Origin: a virus
Reading direction: 5' to 3' (one strand)
Length of the DNA stretch: 64,000 nt
IMG/VR virus record: IMGVR_UViG_3300025849_000010
Coordinates: 95,619-159,618 of that record
Below the pieces are notes generated by a model. It searched no databases, had not been told where the DNA came from, and saw nothing but the letters and a program-made list of their open reading frames with translations. A program made the position numbers and the translations under genes. This document shows, piece by piece, positions 27,484 through 36,019 of this stretch; within the stretch, counting starts at the first letter, position 1, and the number at the start of each line of letters is the position of its first letter.

Positions 27484-28014
27484 TCAACACCACACGTCAA
27501 ACGGCATGCAAATTCGCATGTCTTTTACAGTCTCGACATTGTGCCAAACAAAGCTAGGAAATATAAACAAATCACCAGCCTGAGGCTTTAATACAACAGG
27601 TTCAAATATATGATTTAAGTTACTGTTGTAACCTCTATTAGCATTACCTCTAGGATCGTGTAATACTAGTTCTCCGCCTACAGGAGGAGTTGCAAGATAA
27701 AGTATTCCAGTAAACTGACTTCCTAAGTGGTTGTGTATATGATGTGTTGCACCTTGTCTATAAACATGTACCCACCAGCTAAAAGAAAATGATTTCTGTT
27801 TTGGAAAGTCTGATTCTAAATAAGATTTAATAGAATTGTCAATAAACTCGTGTGCTAATTTTAATTCTGAATACTCGTCAATATCAGGACGCTCGTGATC
27901 ACTTATACCATCAGGAAACTTCATGATAATATCGTTAACTACATTGCCTAACGCAATTTGATCATCCCACGTAAACTGTGCAAGTGTAGTAGGCCAAAGT
28001 TCATTAAGTATCAT
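27484..28014 (-). CDS. 2OG-Fe(II) oxygenase
   Basis: 176 residues matching the phage 2OG-Fe(II) oxygenase type common in marine T4-like phages. Seen are HHIHNHLGSQFTGILYL (91-107), GELVLHDPRG, GDLFIFPSFVWHNVE (147-161) and R167. H94 and H158 are probable iron ligands and R167 probably contacts 2-oxoglutarate; the acidic ligand of the HxD motif is replaced by Asn in H-x-N, or another residue serves. The gene overlaps the Nudix gene upstream by 11 nt. In this operon it may hydroxylate a protein or peptide, but small-molecule roles are equally known for the family. Confidence 0.82.
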   Translation of the reverse strand: MILNELWPTTLAQFTWDDQIALGNVVNDIIMKFPDGISDHERPDIDEYSELKLAHEFIDNSIKSYLESDFPKQKSFSFSWWVHVYRQGATHHIHNHLGSQFTGILYLATPPVGGELVLHDPRGNANRGYNSNLNHIFEPVVLKPQAGDLFIFPSFVWHNVETVKDMRICMPFDVWC

Positions 28015-28456
28015 TGTGATCCTCTATGTATTGCAAAACGTCAACTGCCGTCATGACTTTAGTCTTTATTGTAGCATTGTTTAATGTATTTCGCAACCCC
28101 TGATGTAAGGGTTTTGGCCAATTTCCAAATGTAACCCAACAGTAACCTGAGTGTTCGTCATTTAACAACGGAATAAATTCGTCATTTACAAAACATAGAT
28201 ATGTATGAAAATTAAACTTTTCATCATTTGATACAAATAGCTCTAATGGGATAACTTTAGCAAAAGAAGGAAGTTTGCCTAATTCTTCGGTTATCTCTCG
28301 TTGTAGACCTTCCCAAGGAGTTTCGCCATATTCATTTTTGCCGCCTACTAGTCCCCAGTGCTCAGGCTGTTTAACATGAGTTCGTTGTAATAGTAATACA
28401 CGTTTAGTTTTAAGGGAACAAATCAGAGCTCCACTACAAATTATTTTCTCGGACAT
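28004..28456 (-). CDS. Nudix hydrolase
   Basis: 150 residues with a Nudix box starting at G39: E45, R53, E54, E57, E58 and G60 are all in register (GX5EX7REXXEEXG). The family hydrolyses nucleoside diphosphates linked to another moiety, often for housecleaning or cofactor turnover. It lies 17 bp after gp15 and overlaps the oxygenase gene, so it belongs to the neck/radical SAM operon. Removal of a nucleotide by-product is conceivable, but a general nucleotide-pool role is just as likely. Confidence 0.88.
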   Translation of the reverse strand: MSEKIICSGALICSLKTKRVLLLQRTHVKQPEHWGLVGGKNEYGETPWEGLQREITEELGKLPSFAKVIPLELFVSNDEKFNFHTYLCFVNDEFIPLLNDEHSGYCWVTFGNWPKPLHQGLRNTLNNATIKTKVMTAVDVLQYIEDHNDT

Positions 28457-28472
28457 ATAATATATAGTAGTT

Positions 28473-29903
28473 TTAGAGGATGACTTGCCAGTGTCCTGGC
28501 TTATATAAACCTTCCCACGCCTTAATCCATTGCTCGCCGTCCCATTTAAATTGTAGGCCGCTGTTTGGATTAATGTTTGTTACATATACCGGGTCACCCG
28601 TGTACTCACTTGCGTCGAATATAATAGTCCAAGAAGTTCCGTCCCATTCGATAATGTCGTTTGCTCCAGCAACAAAGTCGACACCATTTGTGTTCTTCCA
28701 AAAGTCCGGCCCGTCAACGTTGCTTTCGCTTCCGATATCAGCTGTAAGTAAGAATCTAACACCTGGAACGATTGCCGGAGGATTTCTCACAGGATCAACT
28801 ACTGCATTAATATTTCCATCTGATCTTAATGGTCCTACTAAAGTACTATTTGTTGGCTGAGTGTCAATATCCCAATTAACAGTAAGTTGTGTCTCGTCTA
28901 GTGGATTCAAAGTTAAGTAACCAACAATTGGAGTTTTTGAATCGTCTCTACGTAAAAATACCTTAGATAGTCCTGCTCTATATGTTCCTGGCAATGCATC
29001 TAATACACCTTGCCAGTTACCTTGAGCACCACTAGGGGTTGATTTCTCAAGTTCAGAAGCATTACTAAGACCCATCGGTTTAACAAGTTTGATTGTGTTA
29101 CCAAACACAAGCGAATGCCAACTTGCTGCTGCGGTATCTAGATTAGCACTAAATGCATCAGGTACAGTTTGATCCCAACCTGGGAAGAGAATTGAATCAC
29201 CCGGTATGTTAATACCAGTTTCAATTGTGCCTCTGTCTTCGTCGCCAATGCTCATTGCAATAGCTGTAATAACACCTAGTTGTTTTACTTTTACTGGAGG
29301 ACTAATATAAATCGGAGTACTAAACGATAATGTTGACACATCAATTTCTGTTTCAGTACCTTGTGGTATTGAACGAGAGCTCCATGTAATTCCTTCTAAG
29401 TTTACAACACTTAAACTAGTCCAATCAATAAAGTTATCTGTAGTTTGTATTTCTAAACTTGGATTGAATAGCGTTAAAATTTGTTCTATAATTTGTAATT
29501 TTTGATCAGTGTTCGTTGACCAAATATCAGCACTTACTGTTAGAGTGTACGGACTTGGCATTAAGCGTTCAACTGTATACGAGTTGCCTTGCTGTGTAGT
29601 GTAACGCTGGTTTACTTCGTCAAAAGCACGTTCTCTAATGTTTACTTTACTAACTAGTGTTGCATCAGACGTTCTAGTCCTGTCTTGCTCCATTGCTGTA
29701 ACATACATACCTATGCGAGGTGCGCTTGGTATTTTATTTTCTGAATTATCACGAATAATACTTGACACCTGACGTGTGATATCGCCATACATTACGGGCA
29801 CAGGAGTAATTTTTCCTGATCCGTCTTTGTATGTAAAGTTGCTTAGTAAACGCAACATTTGATTTAAATATCGTCTTACTTGGCCGTCATAAAAGTGCTG
29901 CAT
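28473..29903 (-). CDS. gp15: Proximal tail sheath stabiliser/neck protein, gp15-like
   Basis: 476 residues; the first half follows T4 gp15 closely in layout. FYDGQVRRYLNQML at the N-terminus corresponds to the T4 FYNSSFRRYATLM region, followed by a PV.YGDI segment and then SPYTL..SADIWS and IIEQILTLFNP, matching T4 I..IVEQILPYFQP. gp15 caps the tail tube and sheath and attaches the tail to the neck. T4 gp15 has about 270 residues; the C-terminal 200 residues here are an extension found in marine relatives. ATG overlaps the gp14-like stop by one base (TAATG on the minus strand). Confidence 0.85.
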   Translation of the reverse strand: MQHFYDGQVRRYLNQMLRLLSNFTYKDGSGKITPVPVMYGDITRQVSSIIRDNSENKIPSAPRIGMYVTAMEQDRTRTSDATLVSKVNIRERAFDEVNQRYTTQQGNSYTVERLMPSPYTLTVSADIWSTNTDQKLQIIEQILTLFNPSLEIQTTDNFIDWTSLSVVNLEGITWSSRSIPQGTETEIDVSTLSFSTPIYISPPVKVKQLGVITAIAMSIGDEDRGTIETGINIPGDSILFPGWDQTVPDAFSANLDTAAASWHSLVFGNTIKLVKPMGLSNASELEKSTPSGAQGNWQGVLDALPGTYRAGLSKVFLRRDDSKTPIVGYLTLNPLDETQLTVNWDIDTQPTNSTLVGPLRSDGNINAVVDPVRNPPAIVPGVRFLLTADIGSESNVDGPDFWKNTNGVDFVAGANDIIEWDGTSWTIIFDASEYTGDPVYVTNINPNSGLQFKWDGEQWIKAWEGLYKPGHWQVIL

Positions 29904-31270
29904 TAATTATCGCTCCTTGCTCTCAAAGCTTCTGATAAACTTTGACGCTGTTTGACTCTGTCATTATAGAAGATAACTTCCCATAAGCCTGCATCAATAA
30001 TTTCAATAGGCAAGTTAAGTTTTACTAGATTCGGAATATTGTTTCTAGTATGAGTATCGTACATATTAGGATGTTCGTTAGAATCAAATTCTACCTTGTA
30101 TCCATTTATTTTAAGCATAATAAATCTAGGATTAGCAACTTGTGATTCTACATCAGTTAGTACTACAGTGTCGCCTTTAGCAAGTGATACTAAGTCGGTT
30201 GCTATTTGGTCAATATATGTATATTCGTTATTGTTAATAAACGATGTTTTTTGTGTTTGTCTTGCATCGTCGCTTGTTAAGTTCATTCTCATATTATCAC
30301 GCATCTTAACCCAACGTTCGCCGTCATATCTAAAAAGTCTATTTGGCATAAAGTCTACACGTAAGAAATAATCGCCTTCGGCTACTTCTAGTGGAAATGT
30401 AATACCACTACCAAACGGTGCACCATCAGGTGCTTCTGTAGAGCCCAGTAAGTAACCACTGTATCCGTCTTTTCTAGGAGTGTTTCTTAATGCATCTACT
30501 GTAGCTAAACTTCCTGCATTTAATGAACTATCATCAACTGTGGCTAAATCAACAGTTCCGTTTTCAGTTGACAACGTATAAAAGTTAGTAATGTCATATC
30601 CTGATTTAGGAGCATCTTTTTCAGCTTCTAATAAGTTAGCATTATTAATTTGCATTTCTGCATCATATGTTGATAACAAGTCACGCAATGATCCTTGATC
30701 AGGTGCATCTTCATTCATTGGAAGATCAAGTATTTCTTTAAATTCTTGACTATCGACAATTTGTTTTAGTTTAACACGGTACAAGTGCGGATACCACGTG
30801 GGCGAAAATCCTTCAGCTGCACGGTTAACATCTTCTACAACATAAAAGCGTTTAAGTGCTACTTCATAGTCGTTAGCAGCATATTCATCTTTTAAATGTG
30901 GCAATTCAATTACGTCTCCAGGCATAATTTTTCTGCCTAAAGAATCAACGCTACTGTTAATATGAATAGTCATAAACACTGTATCGTTTTGTAAAAACAA
31001 TCCAAACTGACTTAGATCAAAGTCGATATCTTGGACATTATATATTCCTCTTAAGGAGTAAATATCCTGGTCGTACTTTCTATCTCTATTTTCTAAAAAC
31101 AACAGATCTTGAATTTGTCGCTCGTCTTTCACAGTGGTGCCGTCGTCTGTACCAATGTATTTGTGTACTAGAACATCTGTCCCACCAATTTGGAACATTT
31201 CGTATATCTGTCGATCTAAAAATTTATAGTCTCGACCTTTTTCTGGTTTATATAAACTGAGTCTGGGCAT
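29903..31270 (-). CDS. gp14: Neck protein, gp14-like
   Basis: 455 residues from the ATG at 31270, which gives the start MPRLSLYKPEKG. An in-frame ATG at 31300 would add ten residues, but it would place the late-type promoter box inside the gene. Segments YKFLDRQIYEMFQIGG, FGLFLQND and GDVIELPHLKDEY match neck protein gp14 of T4-like phages (compare T4 GDLIYFP...). gp14 with gp13 forms the head-side neck on which the tail docks. It is longer than T4 gp14 (256). It heads the minus-strand operon that continues into the oxygenase and radical SAM genes. Confidence 0.78.
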   Translation of the reverse strand: MPRLSLYKPEKGRDYKFLDRQIYEMFQIGGTDVLVHKYIGTDDGTTVKDERQIQDLLFLENRDRKYDQDIYSLRGIYNVQDIDFDLSQFGLFLQNDTVFMTIHINSSVDSLGRKIMPGDVIELPHLKDEYAANDYEVALKRFYVVEDVNRAAEGFSPTWYPHLYRVKLKQIVDSQEFKEILDLPMNEDAPDQGSLRDLLSTYDAEMQINNANLLEAEKDAPKSGYDITNFYTLSTENGTVDLATVDDSSLNAGSLATVDALRNTPRKDGYSGYLLGSTEAPDGAPFGSGITFPLEVAEGDYFLRVDFMPNRLFRYDGERWVKMRDNMRMNLTSDDARQTQKTSFINNNEYTYIDQIATDLVSLAKGDTVVLTDVESQVANPRFIMLKINGYKVEFDSNEHPNMYDTHTRNNIPNLVKLNLPIEIIDAGLWEVIFYNDRVKQRQSLSEALRARSDN

Positions 31271-31277
31271 AGTACAA

Positions 31278-31285
31278 GTATTTAT
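31278..31285 (-). promoter_or_regulatory. T4-type late promoter box for the gp14/gp15/radical SAM operon
   Basis: The minus strand reads ATAAATAC, ending 7 nt before the gp14 ATG at 31270. It faces away from a second identical box at 31304-31311 on the plus strand. With a start site about 6 nt after the box, the gp14 transcript would be nearly leaderless. Confidence 0.55.
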
Positions 31286-31303
31286 TAGATTCCTGCTCAT
31301 AAG

Positions 31304-31311
31304 ATAAATAC
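31304..31311 (+). promoter_or_regulatory. T4-type late promoter box for the 1557-residue fibre gene
   Basis: ATAAATAC, 33 bp before the ATG at 31345, with an AGGAAA ribosome binding site between. Together with the box at 31278-31285 it forms a compact divergent late promoter pair. Confidence 0.6.
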
Positions 31312-31344
31312 TTTAACAAATGCAATGCTAGGAAATAGGATACT

Positions 31345-34300
31345 ATGACTCAAGAAATTATTAACGTTGGCAGCAGCCCGGACGCAGGTGATGGCGATAC
31401 ATTACGTTCTGCGCTAACAAAAACAAATTTAAATTTTACAGAATTATACGGTAAGGTAGGCGGATTTCCGCAATGGCAAGACGGCCTACAAGGTCAAGTT
31501 CTTATTGTAGGTATTGACGGATCCATTCAATGGGGCAGTGCAACATCATCAAGTACTGACGCTGCTACATTAGGCGGCCAACCTCCTAGCTTTTATTTAG
31601 ATTATGACAATTTTGCAAACGTTCCGGCATTAGTTACTTCGCTTTCAGCATTAACTGATACAAGTGTAGGTTCTGCAACAACAGGCCAAGTACTATCATA
31701 CGACGGCGCTGTGTGGACAGCAACTACTCCAGCAGCAGTAGCACAAGCATTAGGTGATTTAACAAACGTAAGTGTAGCCAATCCTAGCAGTGGGCAAGCA
31801 CTTGTGTGGAATGGCGCTGCTTGGGTACCTGGAAGTGTTGCAGCGGATATTGGGTCAACTAGCATTAACGCATTAAGTGATGTAGATACAACTACAACTG
31901 CTCCTAACAATGGTGAAGCACTTGTGTGGGACGGATCTAACTTTGTACCGGGAACAGTATCGTCTACAGACATTTCAACAGCAAGCATTAACGACTTATC
32001 AGATGTAGATACAGCTGGTGCAGTATCAGGTAGTGTATTAAAGTATAGCGGAACTGCTTGGATAGTAGGAACTGACGATAGTGCAGGCGGTATTGCATTA
32101 ACTGACTTATCAGCTAATACTGTTGCTGCCAGCGGCACTGGTACACTAACATATAATAATACACTAGGACTGTTTACTTTAACACCTCCTGATTTATCAA
32201 CATATGCAACAACAGCAAGTTTAGCAACTGTAGCAACAAGTGGAGCATATGCAGACTTAACAGGTACACCAACATTAGCAACTGTAGCAACAAGTGGCGC
32301 ATATGCAGACTTAACAGGTGCTCCTACCATTCCTACAAACGTAGGTGACTTAGCAGATGTAAGTGCTGTTGCGCCTACAACAGGTCAAGTATTAAAATGG
32401 GACGGAGCTGTATGGGCACCAGCAGCTGACTTAACATCAGACGGCGGCGTAGGCATTGCACTAACAGATATTAGCGGCACTGGAGATATTGACTTTAATC
32501 AGGTTACTGGTGTTATTAGCTTTACTAATAGTACCGGTTATATTACAGGTATAGGCTCTTTTAGTGTAGGCGCACTTAGTGATGTAGATATCACAACAGC
32601 AGCACCTACTAATGGCCAAGCACTTGTATGGGATGGAAACGATTTTGTTCCGGGCAGTGTTGCAGCTGATATTAGTGCTACAAGTATTGATGCATTAGCA
32701 GACGTAGATACAACTACAGCAGCACCTACTAACGGACAAGCACTTGTATGGGACGGATCTAACTTTGTACCTGGAAGTGTTGCTAGTGATTTAAGCACAT
32801 CAAGTATTGATGCATTAGCAGACGTAGATACAACTACAGCAGCACCTACTAACGGACAAGCACTGGTATGGGATGGTTCAAACTTTATACCAGGAGATGT
32901 AGCAAGTGTAGACGGAGTTATTAACTTTGCAGTAACAGCTGATGGAACAAATAACTACGTATTCAATGGTGGCGGCACAACAGCAGCATTAGATCCAGAA
33001 ATATATCTATCAAGAGGACAAACATACACATTCTCAATGGATGCAACTGGTAGTCCATTGTTCATTAAAACTGTAAATTCTACGGGGACTGCAAATGCAT
33101 ATAATGATGGCGTTACTGGCAACGGATCAGAAACAGGTACTATTACATTTACAGTACCAATGAATGCACCTGATACACTGTACTATAATTCACAGTACTA
33201 TCCGGGAATGTCGGGTACAATTAATGTACTTGATGTGTTTACACAAGCAGACTGGAATGTAATGTTTAGTACTAAGTCAACTGATGATATATCAGAAGGC
33301 TCACTTAATCAATGGTACACAGATGAGCGTGTTGATGACCGCGTAGCTGCATTATTACAAGCTGGTGACGGAATTGCATTAACATATGACGATGTTTCCA
33401 ATACACTATCAATTGCAACTACTGGCGGCGGCACAGGCGGCTCAAGTACATTCTTAGGATTAACAGATACTCCAAGTAGCTTCTTAGGCTTTAATAACAA
33501 AGTTCTTGCTGTAAATGCAGATGCAACAGCAGTTGAGTTTACAGATATTTCTTCAGCAATATGGGGCAGTGATGTCAAAGGTAGTGTGTTTGGTGATGAC
33601 TCAACAGTACTTGTTGATGCAGTATCTAATTTAATCACAGGCGATGTAGTCAACGATAGTGTACGTACAGACAACCTAGGCGGATCAACTGGCACAACAA
33701 TTAATATTGCTAATAGTTCAATCCTTAGCTTTGGCACAGGCGGGTACATTTTAGGTCGCCCATTAGCAACACTAGGTGCTTCGCGCATTGAACAGGGCGG
33801 ATTAACATTCTATAGTACATTGCCTATGACAGTTAAAGTAGATCCGACAAGTCCAAGCCAAAACTTGAGCTTTGAAGGCTTCTTTACTGGTAGTTTAAAC
33901 GGTAGCGTTAATGGTACACTAAGTGGAGATGTTACAAGTACAAACACATCAACGTTTAATAATTTAACAGTTAATGGAACATTTACTTCAACAGGAACAT
34001 TAGAGTCTGACTTGCAAGGTACTATTATCCTTGGTGGCTTAAATAGTGCAATAATTAAAACTGAATTTGATGATGTTATTATTAACGAGTTCGGCGAAGT
34101 ACAAAACCTAAACGGTCAGCTCCCTAGCTACTTCCTTGATTGGGACAACTTTGTAAACAAACCTGCTATTCCTACAATTACTGATCAAATATCAGAATCG
34201 GGCGCTGGTGCAACTAACAAGTACTTTACAGATGCAAGAGCAAGAGCAGCACTAAGTGGCGGCACAGGCGTAACATATAATAATACAACTGGTGTTATTG

Positions 34301-36018
34301 CACTGGGTCAAGATATTGCAACTAATGCAAGTCCGACATTCCTTAACTTAACACTTACTGGCAATTTAACAGTACAAGGCACAACAACAACTATTGACAC
34401 AACACAATTACTAGTTGAAGACAACATTGTAACTCTTAACTCAAATGTTACAACTGGTGCTCCTACAATAAATGCAGGTATCGAAGTAAGGCGCGGCGAT
34501 GAAGGTGTTAAACAACTTGTTTGGGACGAAGCCGTTGATAAATGGTCAGTCGGTGCAGACACGTTTGTAGCAGCAACGTTTGAAGGTAACTTAAACGGAA
34601 GTATTACAAGCCCAAGTGCAACTATTGAGTTGACTAGTGCAACTAACAAAATTAGAAGTTACTATGCAACACTAGTTGACTTACCAGATGCAACCACATA
34701 TGCAGGTATGATTGCAACAGTACAAGCAACTGGCGAAGTTTATAGTGCTGTTAGCGGAACATGGAATCAACTTGTTAGAGTAGGCGGCGGACTAAACACT
34801 GATGGAGTTCCAGAAGGTGATAATAATCTATACTTTACTGAAGCAAGAGGTGATGCTAACTTTACTGAAAACTTGTTAGCAATATCAACTGACAGTTTAG
34901 CAGAAGGTAGTTCAAATAGATATTACCAAACTAGTTACTTCAATCAAGATTTTGATTATCGTTTAACTAACTTACTATCGAGTGATATTGAAGAAGGCAC
35001 AACTAACTTATACTGGACTGAGCAACGATTTGACGATAGCTTTAGTTTAAAAACTTCAGATGATTTAGCAGAAGGCATTTCAAACTACTACTTTACAGCA
35101 GCACGTTTTGACACCGAGTTTGGAAATAAAACTATTGACGATCTAAGCGGTGTACAATTAGGAGCACCAGCAACTGGCGATGTACTACAATGGGACGGTA
35201 CACAATGGACTAACGGGAATACATTTGCTACACTAGCAGGTGACTTGAAAGGTTCTGTATTTGCAGACGATTCGAGTGTAATGGTAGACGGTCTAACTGG
35301 TGAAATCAAAGGTACTATTAACAACGACGATATTAGTATATTAAAACAAGGTTCAGATGTATACATTACTCCAGCTACAGTAACAGATGGAATTAGACTT
35401 ACTATTGGTGCTAGCAGCTTATTTTATGTCGACGGCAACACTGATTTAGCAGGCAGTGTAACTATTCGTGATTCTGTGCAGACAATGACTGGAGTTAATA
35501 TTCTACCAGAATTTGACTTAGACGGAGATATCGGTAGTGCAGATTTTAGATACGGAAATATATATGCAGGTACTATTGTTTCTAATGACATTAGAGGCGA
35601 CATTACAGGTAGTGTATTTGCACTAGACAGTACACAAATTATTAACGATATTGATGGCACTGTAGTAGGTGATGTAAATAACGCTAATGTAACAACTGGC
35701 GTATTAAAAACAGGAAAACTATCTAGAGGTTGGACTGAACTAATAACTAATGTAACTGCTGAAGCAGGCAGTCATTATATTGTAGATACTAGTGTAACAG
35801 GCGGAGTAACTATTACGCTTCCTACTGTTGCAGAACTAGGTGACGAAATAAGAGTAATAGACGGATTTGGCACAGCTAGCCAGTTTAACATTACTATTGC
35901 AAGAAATGGACATAATATCCAGGGTAGAGCAGACGATTTAATTATCCAAACTGATCGTTCTGCGTTTGGATTAGTTTATTACAATGCAGAGCAAGGTTGG
36001 ATACTAACGGAGAACTAA
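31345..36018 (+). CDS. Repeat-rich tail-fibre-type protein, 1557 residues
   Basis: The N-terminus (INVGSSPDAGDGDTLRSAL and TNLNFTELY) is the common start of fibre-like proteins in marine T4-like phages. Residues about 100-520 hold 40-residue repeats around ALVWDGSNFVPG, interrupted by a duplicated LATVATSGAYADLTG segment. Further on are SEGSLNQWYTDERVDDRV, GATNKYFTDARARAAL and GSSNRYYQTSYF modules, also repeated fibre motifs. The last 90 residues (GSHYIVDTSVTGGVTITLP onward) look like a fibre-tip beta-domain. Followed after 1 bp by the next gene. A structural adsorption protein is the best call. Confidence 0.8.
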   Translation: MTQEIINVGSSPDAGDGDTLRSALTKTNLNFTELYGKVGGFPQWQDGLQGQVLIVGIDGSIQWGSATSSSTDAATLGGQPPSFYLDYDNFANVPALVTSLSALTDTSVGSATTGQVLSYDGAVWTATTPAAVAQALGDLTNVSVANPSSGQALVWNGAAWVPGSVAADIGSTSINALSDVDTTTTAPNNGEALVWDGSNFVPGTVSSTDISTASINDLSDVDTAGAVSGSVLKYSGTAWIVGTDDSAGGIALTDLSANTVAASGTGTLTYNNTLGLFTLTPPDLSTYATTASLATVATSGAYADLTGTPTLATVATSGAYADLTGAPTIPTNVGDLADVSAVAPTTGQVLKWDGAVWAPAADLTSDGGVGIALTDISGTGDIDFNQVTGVISFTNSTGYITGIGSFSVGALSDVDITTAAPTNGQALVWDGNDFVPGSVAADISATSIDALADVDTTTAAPTNGQALVWDGSNFVPGSVASDLSTSSIDALADVDTTTAAPTNGQALVWDGSNFIPGDVASVDGVINFAVTADGTNNYVFNGGGTTAALDPEIYLSRGQTYTFSMDATGSPLFIKTVNSTGTANAYNDGVTGNGSETGTITFTVPMNAPDTLYYNSQYYPGMSGTINVLDVFTQADWNVMFSTKSTDDISEGSLNQWYTDERVDDRVAALLQAGDGIALTYDDVSNTLSIATTGGGTGGSSTFLGLTDTPSSFLGFNNKVLAVNADATAVEFTDISSAIWGSDVKGSVFGDDSTVLVDAVSNLITGDVVNDSVRTDNLGGSTGTTINIANSSILSFGTGGYILGRPLATLGASRIEQGGLTFYSTLPMTVKVDPTSPSQNLSFEGFFTGSLNGSVNGTLSGDVTSTNTSTFNNLTVNGTFTSTGTLESDLQGTIILGGLNSAIIKTEFDDVIINEFGEVQNLNGQLPSYFLDWDNFVNKPAIPTITDQISESGAGATNKYFTDARARAALSGGTGVTYNNTTGVIALGQDIATNASPTFLNLTLTGNLTVQGTTTTIDTTQLLVEDNIVTLNSNVTTGAPTINAGIEVRRGDEGVKQLVWDEAVDKWSVGADTFVAATFEGNLNGSITSPSATIELTSATNKIRSYYATLVDLPDATTYAGMIATVQATGEVYSAVSGTWNQLVRVGGGLNTDGVPEGDNNLYFTEARGDANFTENLLAISTDSLAEGSSNRYYQTSYFNQDFDYRLTNLLSSDIEEGTTNLYWTEQRFDDSFSLKTSDDLAEGISNYYFTAARFDTEFGNKTIDDLSGVQLGAPATGDVLQWDGTQWTNGNTFATLAGDLKGSVFADDSSVMVDGLTGEIKGTINNDDISILKQGSDVYITPATVTDGIRLTIGASSLFYVDGNTDLAGSVTIRDSVQTMTGVNILPEFDLDGDIGSADFRYGNIYAGTIVSNDIRGDITGSVFALDSTQIINDIDGTVVGDVNNANVTTGVLKTGKLSRGWTELITNVTAEAGSHYIVDTSVTGGVTITLPTVAELGDEIRVIDGFGTASQFNITIARNGHNIQGRADDLIIQTDRSAFGLVYYNAEQGWILTEN
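31840..32930 (+). repeat. 120-bp tandem repeats in the 1557-residue fibre gene
   Basis: Units of 120 bp (40 residues) run twice in the interval, separated by unrelated sequence. From 32691 and from 32811 the two neighbouring units are almost identical over some 60 bp, so slippage or recombination is recent there. The 54-bp unit around 32218-32325 (LATVATSGAYADLTG) is also duplicated in tandem. Confidence 0.75.
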
Positions 36019-36019
36019 T

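Noticed and set aside
27483-27500. Upstream TTG start for the JmjC/cupin-type oxygenase
   Set aside because: TTG at 27500 would lie inside the end of the preceding oxygenase gene, while ATG at 27482 starts right after its stop.
31602-32330. A 242-residue open frame on the minus strand within the 1557-residue fibre gene
   Set aside because: It mirrors the 40-residue repeats of the plus-strand fibre, has no ribosome site and its composition follows the opposite frame. It is a shadow of the repeat-rich coding sequence.
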